From positions 1-59,873 of the forward strand of contig ONOQ01000005.1 in assembly GCA_900319485.1 (NCBI GenBank): a DNA stretch of 59,873 nucleotides, given 5' to 3'. Under the pieces are notes generated by a model. It did not search any database. It had not been told where the DNA came from and saw nothing but the letters and a program-made list of their open reading frames with translations. A program made the position numbers and the translations under genes. Positions 1-9,003 of this stretch are shown here, piece by piece. Positions within the stretch are counted from its first letter, which is position 1, and the number at the start of each line of letters is the position of its first letter. This stretch comes from an uncultured Bacteroidales bacterium (GTDB lineage Bacteria; Bacteroidota; Bacteroidia; Bacteroidales; UBA932).

Positions 1-1489
1 ACAATGAAATGTCCGTTTCCACATCATTCCAACTCTTTGGCACATAGGAAGTCACGTTTTCCCCTCCGGGGAAAGGAAGGTCGGTATCGGCCGCCGCATA
101 ATAATAACCATATCCGGAGTAGTACTGCATGCCATAGGAACAACTGTAAGGAGAGGCCGATGCCACCACATAGAAACAGGGGTGAGAGCCATTCTCGTTG
201 ATGGCATTATAGTAGCCCCAGTTGGACCAAAGATCATCGGCAGATACGGAGCCCACACCGTTAATGGATATTTTTCTTGAACTTTTGTCAACGTGGTATG
301 CGATAAGACCGGCGGCAGGGATGTATTTGTCCCAACCCTGCTTGTTGCGGCACTCCAGAAGAATGTACTCCCCTTCCATATCTGTAGGAATCTTGTAGCC
401 TATATTGTTCTGGACGCTTTCCAGCGTATATGAACCGTTGTTGGAGAATTCCAGGATAGCATCCTCCTGCAGCCAGCCTAGCAGGATGCGCTCTTCCATA
501 TTCAGGTAAGGAGGAGTCCATCCGTCGTTGTTATACGAGCCGGAGTCCATAAGGGAATAATCCAGCAGCGTACGGCCCTGCCCGTTGGTGTCATAGTCCG
601 TGTCATAGAAATCCGGCAGGCCCATAGCGTGACCGAATTCGTGGCAGATAGTGCCCAGTCCGTCAAGATTCCCGCTCCCGTTAAGCTCTGAGCCGCAGGC
701 ATAGCGGCTGATTTTCTTGCCGTCAAGAATCAGATTGATACCAGCGAAGGACAATTCCCATTGATGTGGCCAGATGGTGTTGGCAGAACCGCCGTCGGCC
801 TCGCCTTTACCGGCATAGACCATATATACCAGATCCACCTCTCCGTCTCCGTCAAGGTCGTAGTCGGAGAAATCCACAATATCATCGATAGCCTCACAAG
901 CCTCTTTTACGGCCTGTTCCGGGTTCTTGTCATTACCGGAGGAATCGTTGGCGCCGTAGTAGGACATTTTCTGCGAAAGTTGTATGGGGCCATATACATC
1001 AAAGATGGGTTCAAATACACCGTGGGAATTCTCATAATAATAATCACGGGCACTGCCATCCGCGCCGTTGGCGCTGTAGCCGGGCTGGTTGAGCATATCG
1101 GAGAACGTCTGGCCAGGATTGTCAATCTTGAAAGAAAGATCCGAAAACTCCACCATAACAAGCAGGAAATGTTTCTGGCCCAATGCTATAGGAGCCTTTG
1201 AACGGGATGCCGATGCCATCTGCCTCCGGGCTCTACGGCGGATTGAAGCCGCCTGTGCAGCGATATCGGCCGTAACGCCTTCCACCACACGGTAGAAACC
1301 GTCTTCATCCATACGCACCACCTGGCCTGCCTTGTTGGTGGTCCAGTGGCCCCACTCGTCACCGTGCTGCTGAATAAGCACAGTGCTCCCGTCCGGCTGG
1401 GTATAGGGGAAGAAGCCGGGCCTTGCAGGTTTAGCCATAAGGCTCAGGCTGAACGCCAGTATAATCAGTATTGAAGCGATCTTTTTCAT
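1..1489 (-). CDS. Secreted M6-family metallopeptidase, C-terminus cut by window edge
   Basis: An open minus-strand frame starts at ATG 1489 (MKKIASILIILAFSLSLMA, a signal peptide) and stays open to base 1, so about 496 residues are visible and the C-terminus lies outside the window. Zinc motif HEFGHAMGLPDF at about residues 283-294 (HExxH plus downstream G and D) and the stretch FSDYDLDGDGEVD before it are typical of M6 (immune inhibitor A-like) peptidases of Bacteroidetes. It probably acts outside the cell or at its surface on proteins. It is followed at 1496 by a lipoprotein gene on the same strand only 6 bases away (upstream in transcription), so the two are likely co-transcribed. Family assignment is by motif and layout; substrate unknown. 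Confidence 0.85.
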   Translation of the reverse strand, partial: MKKIASILIILAFSLSLMAKPARPGFFPYTQPDGSTVLIQQHGDEWGHWTTNKAGQVVRMDEDGFYRVVEGVTADIAAQAASIRRRARRQMASASRSKAPIALGQKHFLLVMVEFSDLSFKIDNPGQTFSDMLNQPGYSANGADGSARDYYYENSHGVFEPIFDVYGPIQLSQKMSYYGANDSSGNDKNPEQAVKEACEAIDDIVDFSDYDLDGDGEVDLVYMVYAGKGEADGGSANTIWPHQWELSFAGINLILDGKKISRYACGSELNGSGNLDGLGTICHEFGHAMGLPDFYDTDYDTNGQGRTLLDYSLMDSGSYNNDGWTPPYLNMEERILLGWLQEDAILEFSNNGSYTLESVQNNIGYKIPTDMEGEYILLECRNKQGWDKYIPAAGLIAYHVDKSSRKISINGVGSVSADDLWSNWGYYNAINENGSHPCFYVVASASPYSCSYGMQYYSGYGYYYAAADTDLPFPGGENVTSYVPKSWNDVETDISL

Positions 1490-1495
1490 AGTCAG

Positions 1496-3715
1496 TTACT
1501 TTCTAATGATAACCCCACGGCCTTTGGTATCACCTACCCACAATTTGCCATCCTGATCCTGGAGGACGGTCATCGGATAATCCTTCTGAAGGATCACCGT
1601 TTTGTCTTTCTTCCAGTTAACGGAAACGGTGACGTCATCTCCCGTCTGGAGAGAGGTTGTGAGGCCGCCTATCCTAACCTGTTCCTTACCCTTGGGTTCC
1701 AGCAGCACGAACTCCATGGAGTCTCCGTCATAGGAGCGCACATACTGGTCTTCGCCAGGCTGATAGATACGCTCCTGCTTTCCAAGGTAAAGGCCCAGGA
1801 CATTGTACTGAGTCACAGGTGCCGAAGGGGTGCCGGCTTTATGGAAAATGAGCACTTCTTTGGTATAGTTGCCGGTATTGGCATAACAACTGAAGCGTTC
1901 ATACCCGCTCTGGGAGTTATAAAGCAGGCGATTGCGAGCACCGGCAATAGCCGTAAGCGAAGCCAGGCTATTTTCATCCACACTGATTGTCCAGGTGGCA
2001 TAATCGGTTACGGAATCTACCGTAAGCAGTTGATTCTTTGCGGCGGACTGCGCTGCCAGGTAACCGTCCTGCACCTTCAGTTTCCAACTGCCTTCCTGTC
2101 CTTCAAGTGTAACAACTGCAACACCCTCCCCGGGCTCGGAAATGGTATCTCCGGTAACTGTAACGGAGACAGGGTTGCGATAGTTTCCGTTCTGGGCGCC
2201 CATAGCAGACGTCTTTGCCTGGTTCACAATAAGGATTTCATCTCCTTCCTGGAGATCGGATGCATCGGTCAGGAGTTCAAAAACGCCGGATACGGGAGGG
2301 GTAACGGGCTGGGCGGCTTCCTGAGTCACAGTCACCACCTGCTGGAGTTCTCCGCTGGAAAATGTAATTGTGCCTTCGCGGGACTCCGTGTTCTCATTGG
2401 GAGCCACATACACGGTAAACGGTTTGTCTTCCAAGCCTTTTGTAACAGGATTAACTGTAATCCAGGCCACGTCTGCAGCCGCCTCCACGGTAACATTGGC
2501 CTTGATCACAAAGGGAAACTCTCCTCCCTCCGAACCTGCCTCCAGCGTATTTTCCGTAAGGACTATGGCATCCTTCTGCGCCTGGACCACCGTGAGGACA
2601 TAGCTCTTATCCCCTACCTTGAAGGACACAGTTGCGGTGCGGGAATCGTAGGTGTCATTAGCCTCAATCAGGAGCTGGTTACCGGACAAGGTAATCCAAG
2701 GGGCCGATATGACGATTTCCGTTGCGCCGGCAGGTAGATTGTAACTGCCCGAAGTTTCATCAACGATCTCCTCCAGCACCACGGGAGTTTCTTCCTCCCC
2801 GCCTTCCACATTGATATGCAGCACCTTGGCATAACTGCTTCCGTCGCTGCCATTGGCTATAAGGAGCACCTTGGCCGATTTTGCATCGGCAGGAACGGTG
2901 ATGGTTACATTGCCCTTGTTGTCCTGGGGTGCCGAAATGGTCACTTTCCAGTTTTCAGGCTCATAGGAATCCAGCGTATAGGTGACGCCGGCTGGCACTT
3001 TTACCTCATAGGGAGCGCTCTCGGTCTGCCCGGCAGCCATATTCTGGAACACGGTATCGTCCACCAGGATTTGCAGTTTAACGGTAACCGAGGCCTTTGG
3101 CAGTTCCAGCACCGTGTTGTCGGCAAGGGTAATGAGAACCACGTCCGGCTTGGAAGCATCCACGGACACGATAGGGCCCGCCACTTCCGTCACTGCTTCT
3201 CCCACATAGGTCCAGTCACCGTCACCCACCTTCGCGTACCATTTGCCATTTTCCACCTTGAACTGAGTGAGAGGAGCATCTTTGCCGTTCTCGCCGTCGG
3301 CTCCATCGGCCCCGTTTGCACGGACCTTCTTGCCGTCCACCAGGAGCCACTCGCCGTTAAGCGTCCAGTAGTAATTGCCGTCAGTGTCTTTCCTGATACT
3401 TACGGCAGGAGTCACGCCATCCTCGCCGTCTTCTCCGTCCTTTCCGCACAGGACTGTCTTTTCCACTGTATTGCCGTCTTTATCCACAAGGATGAGTTTA
3501 TAGCCGGAGCCGTCCGGAAGTTCTGCAGCATTCTGGATAAAGTATTTCCCATTAATAAGATTCTGGATAAGGCTCACCTGGGAATTGAGTTCCTTAACCT
3601 GCTCTTCCACCTTGGCCAGGCGCTTTTCTACCTCGGTCAGGCGGCTTTCAATTTCCCGCGTGCAGCCGAAAAAAAGCAGCAGCAGAGGCAGGATCAGATA
3701 CGGAAGTTTTTTCAT
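1496..3715 (-). CDS. DUF4988/BACON-domain surface lipoprotein
   Basis: 739 residues starting at ATG 3715. Signal peptide with lipobox LFFGC (Cys 18), then a short coiled coil (RLTEVEKRLAKVEEQVKEL), then a DUF4988-type region containing collagen-like GKDGEDGEDG and GADGADGENGKD stretches (about residues 90-150). The middle (about 290-480) holds repeated beta-sandwich modules ending in VLTVVQAQ and VVTVTQEA, the usual ending of BACON domains. The C-terminal 250 residues have no function I can name. BACON domains are thought to bind carbohydrate or mucin at the Bacteroidetes surface. Here the partner is probably the M6 peptidase encoded 6 bases downstream. The role is inferred from domains only. 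Confidence 0.8.
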   Translation of the reverse strand: MKKLPYLILPLLLLFFGCTREIESRLTEVEKRLAKVEEQVKELNSQVSLIQNLINGKYFIQNAAELPDGSGYKLILVDKDGNTVEKTVLCGKDGEDGEDGVTPAVSIRKDTDGNYYWTLNGEWLLVDGKKVRANGADGADGENGKDAPLTQFKVENGKWYAKVGDGDWTYVGEAVTEVAGPIVSVDASKPDVVLITLADNTVLELPKASVTVKLQILVDDTVFQNMAAGQTESAPYEVKVPAGVTYTLDSYEPENWKVTISAPQDNKGNVTITVPADAKSAKVLLIANGSDGSSYAKVLHINVEGGEEETPVVLEEIVDETSGSYNLPAGATEIVISAPWITLSGNQLLIEANDTYDSRTATVSFKVGDKSYVLTVVQAQKDAIVLTENTLEAGSEGGEFPFVIKANVTVEAAADVAWITVNPVTKGLEDKPFTVYVAPNENTESREGTITFSSGELQQVVTVTQEAAQPVTPPVSGVFELLTDASDLQEGDEILIVNQAKTSAMGAQNGNYRNPVSVTVTGDTISEPGEGVAVVTLEGQEGSWKLKVQDGYLAAQSAAKNQLLTVDSVTDYATWTISVDENSLASLTAIAGARNRLLYNSQSGYERFSCYANTGNYTKEVLIFHKAGTPSAPVTQYNVLGLYLGKQERIYQPGEDQYVRSYDGDSMEFVLLEPKGKEQVRIGGLTTSLQTGDDVTVSVNWKKDKTVILQKDYPMTVLQDQDGKLWVGDTKGRGVIIRK

Positions 3716-3718
3716 ATG

Positions 3719-4717
3719 TTATTGATTTTCATCTTTTTTCCATTCAAAAGAATAGAGCAGGGACTCCACCTGACGGAGGTACTGGCGCTTGTCATATCTG
3801 GGGGCGTAGACAAAGGCCTCCAGGACTATGATATCCTTTCCGTCAGGGCTGTAGAAAGAGTGGGAAACGAATGGACCTCCCATAAAGTCTCCGTGCACTT
3901 CCCAGAAGCCCCTGGTTTCCACAAAAGCCCTCCCCTTGTAACTGAGGGACCGACATACGGGTTCCTGGGCCGTGGAAGTGGTCATATATGAGCCGTCAAA
4001 CATTCCGGGAACGTTTGCCTGCATAATCTCATTGCGTTTTGAGATGATATTCTGAAGGGAGAACACATCCTCTCCTGAGACGGGATACTTGTAGATGAGG
4101 ACGGTCTGGTTGGTGTACTGCTTTTCATCGGCAATCCATACGAAATCGCCGGTGACCTTGCGGCAGCGGTAGCCGGAAGGGAAATGCAGGATGCCGCCTG
4201 TGACAGAGGCCACAGGGTCACGCAGGGCGCTTTCCTCATAGAGTTTGGCGTTGGCGATGACGCGGTCGCGCTCGGCCTGCTCGAAGTACTCCGAAATAAT
4301 CACGCAGTCGTGCTCGAAAAGGTCCAGGGCCTCATCCTCATCCAGGGCGTTGATCTGGACCACGGCCTGCGGCTGGGCCCACACGTTGTGCTTGTACACA
4401 ACGCCCGTTGTCTGGTTCAGGGGATTGATGTTAACAAGGAGTTGGTTGCGGTGCATCTTGAACATATTGTTGTATGCTCCCGGAGGCACGTTGGACAGGA
4501 CGAAAAGCGGCTCACGCTGGGCAAGGTAAGGGGTATCGGCCGCAAGGACCTCACGGATTTCTACGCCGAGGTCTCCCTCCCACTGCTCACGCTCGATTAT
4601 CACAAGGACCTCTCCGGCCTTGCCGCTAACGTTTGGAAGAAGGGTGCCCTTCTTGTCATTCCTGCAGCCCGCAAGCGCAAGGACTGCAAACGCTAAAGCC
4701 AAAATACGATATCTCAT
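3719..4717 (-). CDS. DUF4837 family lipoprotein
   Basis: 332 residues from ATG 4717; lipoprotein signal MRYRILALAFAVLALAGC with lipobox LAGC (Cys 18). The opening after the signal (SGKAGEVLVIIEREQWEGDLG) and the PGAYNNMFKMHRNQLLV region match the Bacteroidetes family DUF4837, whose function is not known. It is probably attached to the membrane facing the periplasm. It lies 4 bases after rseP and 3 bases before the DUF4988 lipoprotein, so it belongs to a long minus-strand run dxr-rseP-DUF4837. That context suggests, without proving, an envelope role. Confidence 0.85.
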   Translation of the reverse strand: MRYRILALAFAVLALAGCRNDKKGTLLPNVSGKAGEVLVIIEREQWEGDLGVEIREVLAADTPYLAQREPLFVLSNVPPGAYNNMFKMHRNQLLVNINPLNQTTGVVYKHNVWAQPQAVVQINALDEDEALDLFEHDCVIISEYFEQAERDRVIANAKLYEESALRDPVASVTGGILHFPSGYRCRKVTGDFVWIADEKQYTNQTVLIYKYPVSGEDVFSLQNIISKRNEIMQANVPGMFDGSYMTTSTAQEPVCRSLSYKGRAFVETRGFWEVHGDFMGGPFVSHSFYSPDGKDIIVLEAFVYAPRYDKRQYLRQVESLLYSFEWKKDENQ

Positions 4718-4721
4718 AATT

Positions 4722-6014
4722 CTATCTTATTAATCTCATAATATCATTGCCGAAAGCCACGAACATCAGCAGGAGGAGGAGAATCATCCCTATCCACTGT
4801 GCCACCAGGAGGAATTTGTCGGAGGGTTTCCGGCCCGTAATCATCTCATACAGGCAGAACACTATGTGCCCGCCGTCAAGCGCCGGAATGGGCAGAAGGT
4901 TCATAACGCCAAGCATAATTGAGAGCAGAGCCAGGATATAGAGGAACTGGTGCCAGTTCCAGGAAGACGGGAACACCTGGCCGATAGCCACGAAACTCCC
5001 CACGGACTTGTATGCGCCCGTGGACGGCGTTGCCACAAGCCTGAGGTCCCTGAGGTATCCTGTAACGGACTCCCAGGCCCAGCTGCAGCCGGCGGGAACG
5101 GCCTCAAGAACGGTGTACTCCCTGTGTTTGAGGTATGTATTCACAAAGAACACCCCCAGCATTCCAAGGGAATCCACCTGGACAGGTACATCGAGGGACT
5201 CTCCGCCACGGAGCACCGTAACCTGGAGAGCTTCCCCGGGATGAGCTCTCAGAACCTTCTGGGCATCCTGAAGATATGGTGTATCCTCACCGGAGACGCC
5301 TACAATACGGTCTCCTTTGAGAAGGGCCGAATTGGGGGAAGTAGCCATGACGCTGTCCACGTAGAACGGGAGCGCTATGTCAAACATTCCGGGAGTATTG
5401 AGGACATCCCCAATCAGGGCATGGTCTATGTAGATATCAAGGGTATCGGCCCCTCGGAGAACAGTTGCCTTGCGTACCCTGCGGCGGGCGAGGTCGCTCT
5501 GAAGGTCCATAAACTCCTCCGGGGCATAATCGTCATAGTAAAGGATGCGGTCTCCGGTACGGAAGCCCATATCATAGCCCAGTTCATTCACATAGACGGG
5601 GTTGTCGTTGGGGATGTAATTCTTTCCCCAGATGGCCAGGATAGCCACAAAAAGGCCGATAGCCAGGATAAAATTGTTGAGCACTCCCCCACTCATCACA
5701 AGGAGGCGCTGCCAGGCGGGCTTGGAGCGGAACTCCCAGGGCTCCGGAGCGTGCTTCAACTGCTCCGTATCCAGGGACTCGTCCACCATACCGGCAATTT
5801 TGCAGTAGCCGCCAAGGGGCAGCCAGCCCATACCGTATTCCGTCTCCCCTATCTTGAACGAGAAGAGTTTGAATCCTCCCACGTCAAAGAAAAGGAAAAA
5901 CTTGTCTACCCTTATACCAAACACACGGGCCCAGAAATAGTGCCCGAACTCGTGGAAAATGATGAGTACGGACAGGGCCAGTATAACCTGTAATGTCTTT
6001 AAAAGTGCAATCAT
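4722..6014 (-). CDS. rseP: RseP-type site-2 intramembrane zinc protease
   Basis: 430 residues. First membrane helix carries the zinc motif HEFGH at residues 21-25; the last helices carry LPIPALDGGH, the third metal-binding motif of site-2 proteases. Between them is a periplasmic PDZ-like region (GDRIVGVSGEDTPYL and neighbours). The family cleaves membrane-anchored anti-sigma factors and signal-peptide remnants inside the inner membrane. Its ATG (6012-6014) overlaps the TGA of dxr by four bases (ATGA), so translation is probably coupled. The dxr-rseP arrangement is common in Bacteroidetes. Confidence 0.93.
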   Translation of the reverse strand: MIALLKTLQVILALSVLIIFHEFGHYFWARVFGIRVDKFFLFFDVGGFKLFSFKIGETEYGMGWLPLGGYCKIAGMVDESLDTEQLKHAPEPWEFRSKPAWQRLLVMSGGVLNNFILAIGLFVAILAIWGKNYIPNDNPVYVNELGYDMGFRTGDRILYYDDYAPEEFMDLQSDLARRRVRKATVLRGADTLDIYIDHALIGDVLNTPGMFDIALPFYVDSVMATSPNSALLKGDRIVGVSGEDTPYLQDAQKVLRAHPGEALQVTVLRGGESLDVPVQVDSLGMLGVFFVNTYLKHREYTVLEAVPAGCSWAWESVTGYLRDLRLVATPSTGAYKSVGSFVAIGQVFPSSWNWHQFLYILALLSIMLGVMNLLPIPALDGGHIVFCLYEMITGRKPSDKFLLVAQWIGMILLLLLMFVAFGNDIMRLIR

Positions 6015-7150
6015 TTACGCCTGGACATCTCAAAAGCAACCCTGTGGGTTTCGAAGATGTCTTCCAGAGACGGCTCACCTACAAAATTCACGCCATCCAT
6101 AACGCGCGAAATAGTGTCAGGAATATCGTAGAACCTGATTTTGTCTGAGAGGAAAGCCGCTACCGCCGCTTCATTTGCGGCGTTCATTGCACAGGGGATG
6201 TTTCCGCCTCTGCGGAAAGCCTCGAATGCAAGGCCAAGGCACGGGAACTTGTCAAAGTCCGGTTTCTCAAAAGTGAGGGACTTCATCTCCTCAAAATCCA
6301 GCCTTTTCCCTTCCAGCGGAAGGCGCTCCGGATAGGCCATTGCAAGTTGGATGGGGACCCTCATATCCGGGCACCCGAGTTGGGCTATTACGGCGCCGTC
6401 CTCAAACTCCACCATGGAATGAATGACGGACTCAGGGTGCACCACCACATTGATCTGGGAAGCGTTCACGCCGAAGAGCCACGCAGCCTCAATCACCTCG
6501 AAGCCCTTGTTCATCATAGTGGCGGAATCTATGGTGATCTTGGCGCCCATATCCCAGTTGGGATGCCTCAGGGCCTCATTTTTGGTGGCCGCGGCAATTC
6601 TTCCCTTCTCCCAGGTGCGGAAAGGCCCGCCGGAAGCCGTGAGGTGAATGCGTGAAAGACGGTTCCCCTGCGCCCCAAGAAGGCACTGGAATATAGCCGA
6701 ATGCTCAGAGTCCACGGGATAGATGGGTGCCCTGTGCCGGGCTGCCGCCTTCATGACAAGGGCGCCTGCAGCAACCAGAGTTTCCTTGTTGGCAAGGGCT
6801 ATGGTCTTTGAAGCCTCAATTGCCGCCAGCGTGGGTTTAAGCCCGCTGAAGCCTACCATCGCAGCCACAACTACGTCTACGGAGCGGTCCTGCACAAGTT
6901 CGCAGGCGGCGTCTATGCCAAGGCGGACATCGGCCCAAGGAAGGGCTGCGCACACCTGGTTGTACTTTGAAGGGTTGCAGATAACCACGTGCGGCACCCG
7001 GAAAGCGCGCGCCTGCTCAATGAGAAGTTCCGCGCTGTTGTTGGCCGATATCATATACACGGAGAACCTGTCAGGATGCTGACGCACCACGTCCAGGGTC
7101 TGCGTGCCGATAGACCCCGTGGATCCAAGTATGGCGATGGACTTTTTCAT
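6011..7150 (-). CDS. dxr: 1-deoxy-D-xylulose 5-phosphate reductoisomerase
   Basis: 379 residues from ATG 7150 (MKKSIAILGSTGSIGTQTLD); an upstream in-frame start at 7201 would add 17 unrelated residues. The enzyme converts DXP to 2-C-methyl-D-erythritol 4-phosphate with NADPH, the committed step of the MEP isoprenoid pathway in the cytosol. Visible motifs: the NADPH loop GSTGSIGT (7-14), the VDSEHSA metal/substrate motif, TASGGPFR, and the MNKGFEVIEA region. Length is normal for the family. It is co-directional with the M23 gene just upstream (2-base gap) and overlaps rseP by 4 bases. Confidence 0.96.
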   Translation of the reverse strand: MKKSIAILGSTGSIGTQTLDVVRQHPDRFSVYMISANNSAELLIEQARAFRVPHVVICNPSKYNQVCAALPWADVRLGIDAACELVQDRSVDVVVAAMVGFSGLKPTLAAIEASKTIALANKETLVAAGALVMKAAARHRAPIYPVDSEHSAIFQCLLGAQGNRLSRIHLTASGGPFRTWEKGRIAAATKNEALRHPNWDMGAKITIDSATMMNKGFEVIEAAWLFGVNASQINVVVHPESVIHSMVEFEDGAVIAQLGCPDMRVPIQLAMAYPERLPLEGKRLDFEEMKSLTFEKPDFDKFPCLGLAFEAFRRGGNIPCAMNAANEAAVAAFLSDKIRFYDIPDTISRVMDGVNFVGEPSLEDIFETHRVAFEMSRRK

Positions 7151-7152
7151 AG

Positions 7153-7992
7153 TTAGAAACTTATATATTCCGCAGGATCTGCCGGGCGGCCGTTGTACCA
7201 CAGTTCAAAGTGAAGGTGGTCGCCTTTGGTAAGGGAAGGCGACGAAGCCAGCAGCGCCACCGGCGTACCGGCCTTGACGTTGTCCCCCACCTTATGCAGC
7301 AGTTTCTGGTTGTTGCGGTAGATGGAAATGATGTCCCCTTTGTGCTGGAGGATGATTGAGTAGCCTTTGTCCTGGTCCCAGCCGGTGGAGATTACCGTGC
7401 CGTCAAGCACGCTCATCACCATTGTCCCCGCAGGGGCGGTGATATCCGTCCAGGGGTGCACGGTTGCGTCGAAGGCGTTTGAGATCACGCCCTTGATGGG
7501 CGGGAAGAAGGTTTGGGCCTCGATGGGAAGGATGCGGCCCTGGGAAGACACTCCAAACTGCTCCTGGGCGGAGACATCGGCCCTCAGGAGAGAATCCCTC
7601 AGTTCCAGGAACTGGGCCGATGGCAGCGCCGACGAACCCTTGCTCCCAAGGATCAGGGAATCCATCCGGATGGGCTCCTGGCCGGTTACTATGCGGCGGA
7701 GATTCTCACTGTAGAGTTGCCAGCGGATGATGCTGGTTTCCAGGGAATCTATCCTCTGGGCGTTCTGGATGGCCTGACGGCGGGAATAGGCGTCAGGATA
7801 CCCCGGGATGAAGGTTCTGATGGGCGTGTATGCGATTATGCAGAAAAGGCCCACGATCACTATGACCACGGCCGATGTTATGGCCACGATCATGGTTGTC
7901 TGGCTGAAGCGGAGGCTCCAGAGGCGTTCATGGGAGGAGGCGTCCACCATTGAGAGGCGGAAATTCCTGGCCTTACGTTCTTTACTTTCCAT
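7153..7992 (-). CDS. Membrane-anchored M23 (LytM-type) peptidase
   Basis: 279 residues from ATG 7992 (MESKERKARNFRLSM). One transmembrane helix at about 30-55, a predicted coiled region, then a C-terminal LytM/M23 domain. Metal ligands are present: H and D in HPWTDI and the HLHFEL pair, so it may be an active zinc endopeptidase rather than a degenerate EnvC-like activator. It would act on peptidoglycan cross-bridges in the periplasm. The start is divergent from ruvX (8022), leaving about 30 bases for two promoters. A second M23 gene lies nearby at 9004-10038. Confidence 0.88.
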   Translation of the reverse strand: MESKERKARNFRLSMVDASSHERLWSLRFSQTTMIVAITSAVVIVIVGLFCIIAYTPIRTFIPGYPDAYSRRQAIQNAQRIDSLETSIIRWQLYSENLRRIVTGQEPIRMDSLILGSKGSSALPSAQFLELRDSLLRADVSAQEQFGVSSQGRILPIEAQTFFPPIKGVISNAFDATVHPWTDITAPAGTMVMSVLDGTVISTGWDQDKGYSIILQHKGDIISIYRNNQKLLHKVGDNVKAGTPVALLASSPSLTKGDHLHFELWYNGRPADPAEYISF

Positions 7993-8021
7993 AATTATTC
8001 TTAACTTTGCGCCCGGAATCA

Positions 8022-8441
8022 ATGGACAGGATAATAGGCATAGATTTTGGGCTCAAACGTACCGGCCTTGCAGTAAGCGACCCCCTTGGGATCTTTGCTC
8101 AGGCTCTTGATACGGTACACTCTACAAAGATAATAGAATATCTCAAAACTTATGCTCAAAAAGAGAGAATCATTGGATTTGTGATAGGATATCCCGTTAA
8201 TCTGGACGGCCGCCCGTCGGAGGCAAAGGCCCACGTGGACGCCTTCCTGCCAAAACTTAGGAAAGCCTTCCCGGACGTTCCCGTAACGCTTGAGGATGAA
8301 CGCTTTACATCAGTCCTTGCCCACCGCGCAATGATTGACGGAGGGATGAAAGCCTCCCGCCGCAGGGACAAGACTGAAGTGGACAGGATATCGGCCGCAA
8401 TAATACTCCAAGGCTACCTGGACCGTAATTCCAAAGGATAA
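8022..8441 (+). CDS. ruvX: RuvX/YqgF Holliday-junction resolvase-like protein
   Basis: 139 residues from ATG 8022 (MDRIIGIDFGLKRTGLAVSD). The IGIDFGLKRTGLA opening is the RNase H-like nucleotide/metal motif of YqgF; the family is implicated in 16S rRNA 5' end maturation and was originally predicted as a Holliday-junction resolvase. DERFTS and the late D in DKTEVDRISAAIILQGYL are conserved positions. Length is normal. It is followed 4 bases later by def; that pairing, both housekeeping genes, suggests a small plus-strand operon. Confidence 0.92.
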   Translation: MDRIIGIDFGLKRTGLAVSDPLGIFAQALDTVHSTKIIEYLKTYAQKERIIGFVIGYPVNLDGRPSEAKAHVDAFLPKLRKAFPDVPVTLEDERFTSVLAHRAMIDGGMKASRRRDKTEVDRISAAIILQGYLDRNSKG

Positions 8442-8445
8442 GACT

Positions 8446-9000
8446 ATGATTAAACCTATATACTTATACGGCGCGGAGGTGCTCCGCCAGAAGGCCTCTG
8501 AGGCCAACCTCAATGACCGTGAAGCCATTGCCGCCCTGGTCCAGGACCTCAAGGACACCCTTGTGAGGGCCGATGGCTGCGGCCTCGCAGCCCCCCAGAT
8601 CGGTGTAAGCCAGCGCGTCGTCATCGTGGACGGTGACGTGGTTGCCGACACATACCCCTATCTGAAAGACTTCCGCCGCACCATCATCAACCCTGAAATC
8701 CTGGAAGAGAGCCCGGAGCAGGTAACCTACTCCGAGGGCTGCCTTTCCATCCCCGGCATCTACTGCGACGTCCTCAGGCCCAAAAAGATCAAGGTACGCT
8801 ACTACAATGAAGCCCTTGAGGAGGTGACGGAGGAATTTGACAACTTTGCGGCCCGTATGATCCAGCACGAACTATCCCACCTTGACGGAGACCTCTTCAC
8901 GGACCACGCCGCCCCCATCCGTAAAAAAATGATATCCAGCAAACTGCTGAATATCACTAAAGGAAAAGTGCATCCGCACTATAATAGTAAACTCAAATAA
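8446..9000 (+). CDS. def: Peptide deformylase
   Basis: 184 residues. Removes the formyl group from the N-terminal methionine of new proteins in the cytosol. All three motifs are visible: GLAAPQIG (motif 1), EGCLSIPG with the metal-binding Cys (motif 2) and QHELSHLDG with the HExxH metal ligands and catalytic Glu (motif 3). In motif 3 the usual QHExDHL has Ser in place of Asp, a mild departure outside the metal ligands. It starts 4 bases after ruvX. Confidence 0.95.
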   Translation: MIKPIYLYGAEVLRQKASEANLNDREAIAALVQDLKDTLVRADGCGLAAPQIGVSQRVVIVDGDVVADTYPYLKDFRRTIINPEILEESPEQVTYSEGCLSIPGIYCDVLRPKKIKVRYYNEALEEVTEEFDNFAARMIQHELSHLDGDLFTDHAAPIRKKMISSKLLNITKGKVHPHYNSKLK

Positions 9001-9003
9001 TTC

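Noticed and set aside
2816-3991. Long plus-strand frames opposite the DUF4988 lipoprotein (also 1841-2737, 4950-5993, 47738-49033)
   Set aside because: They mirror real minus-strand genes with strong domains; their translations have no recognisable domain.
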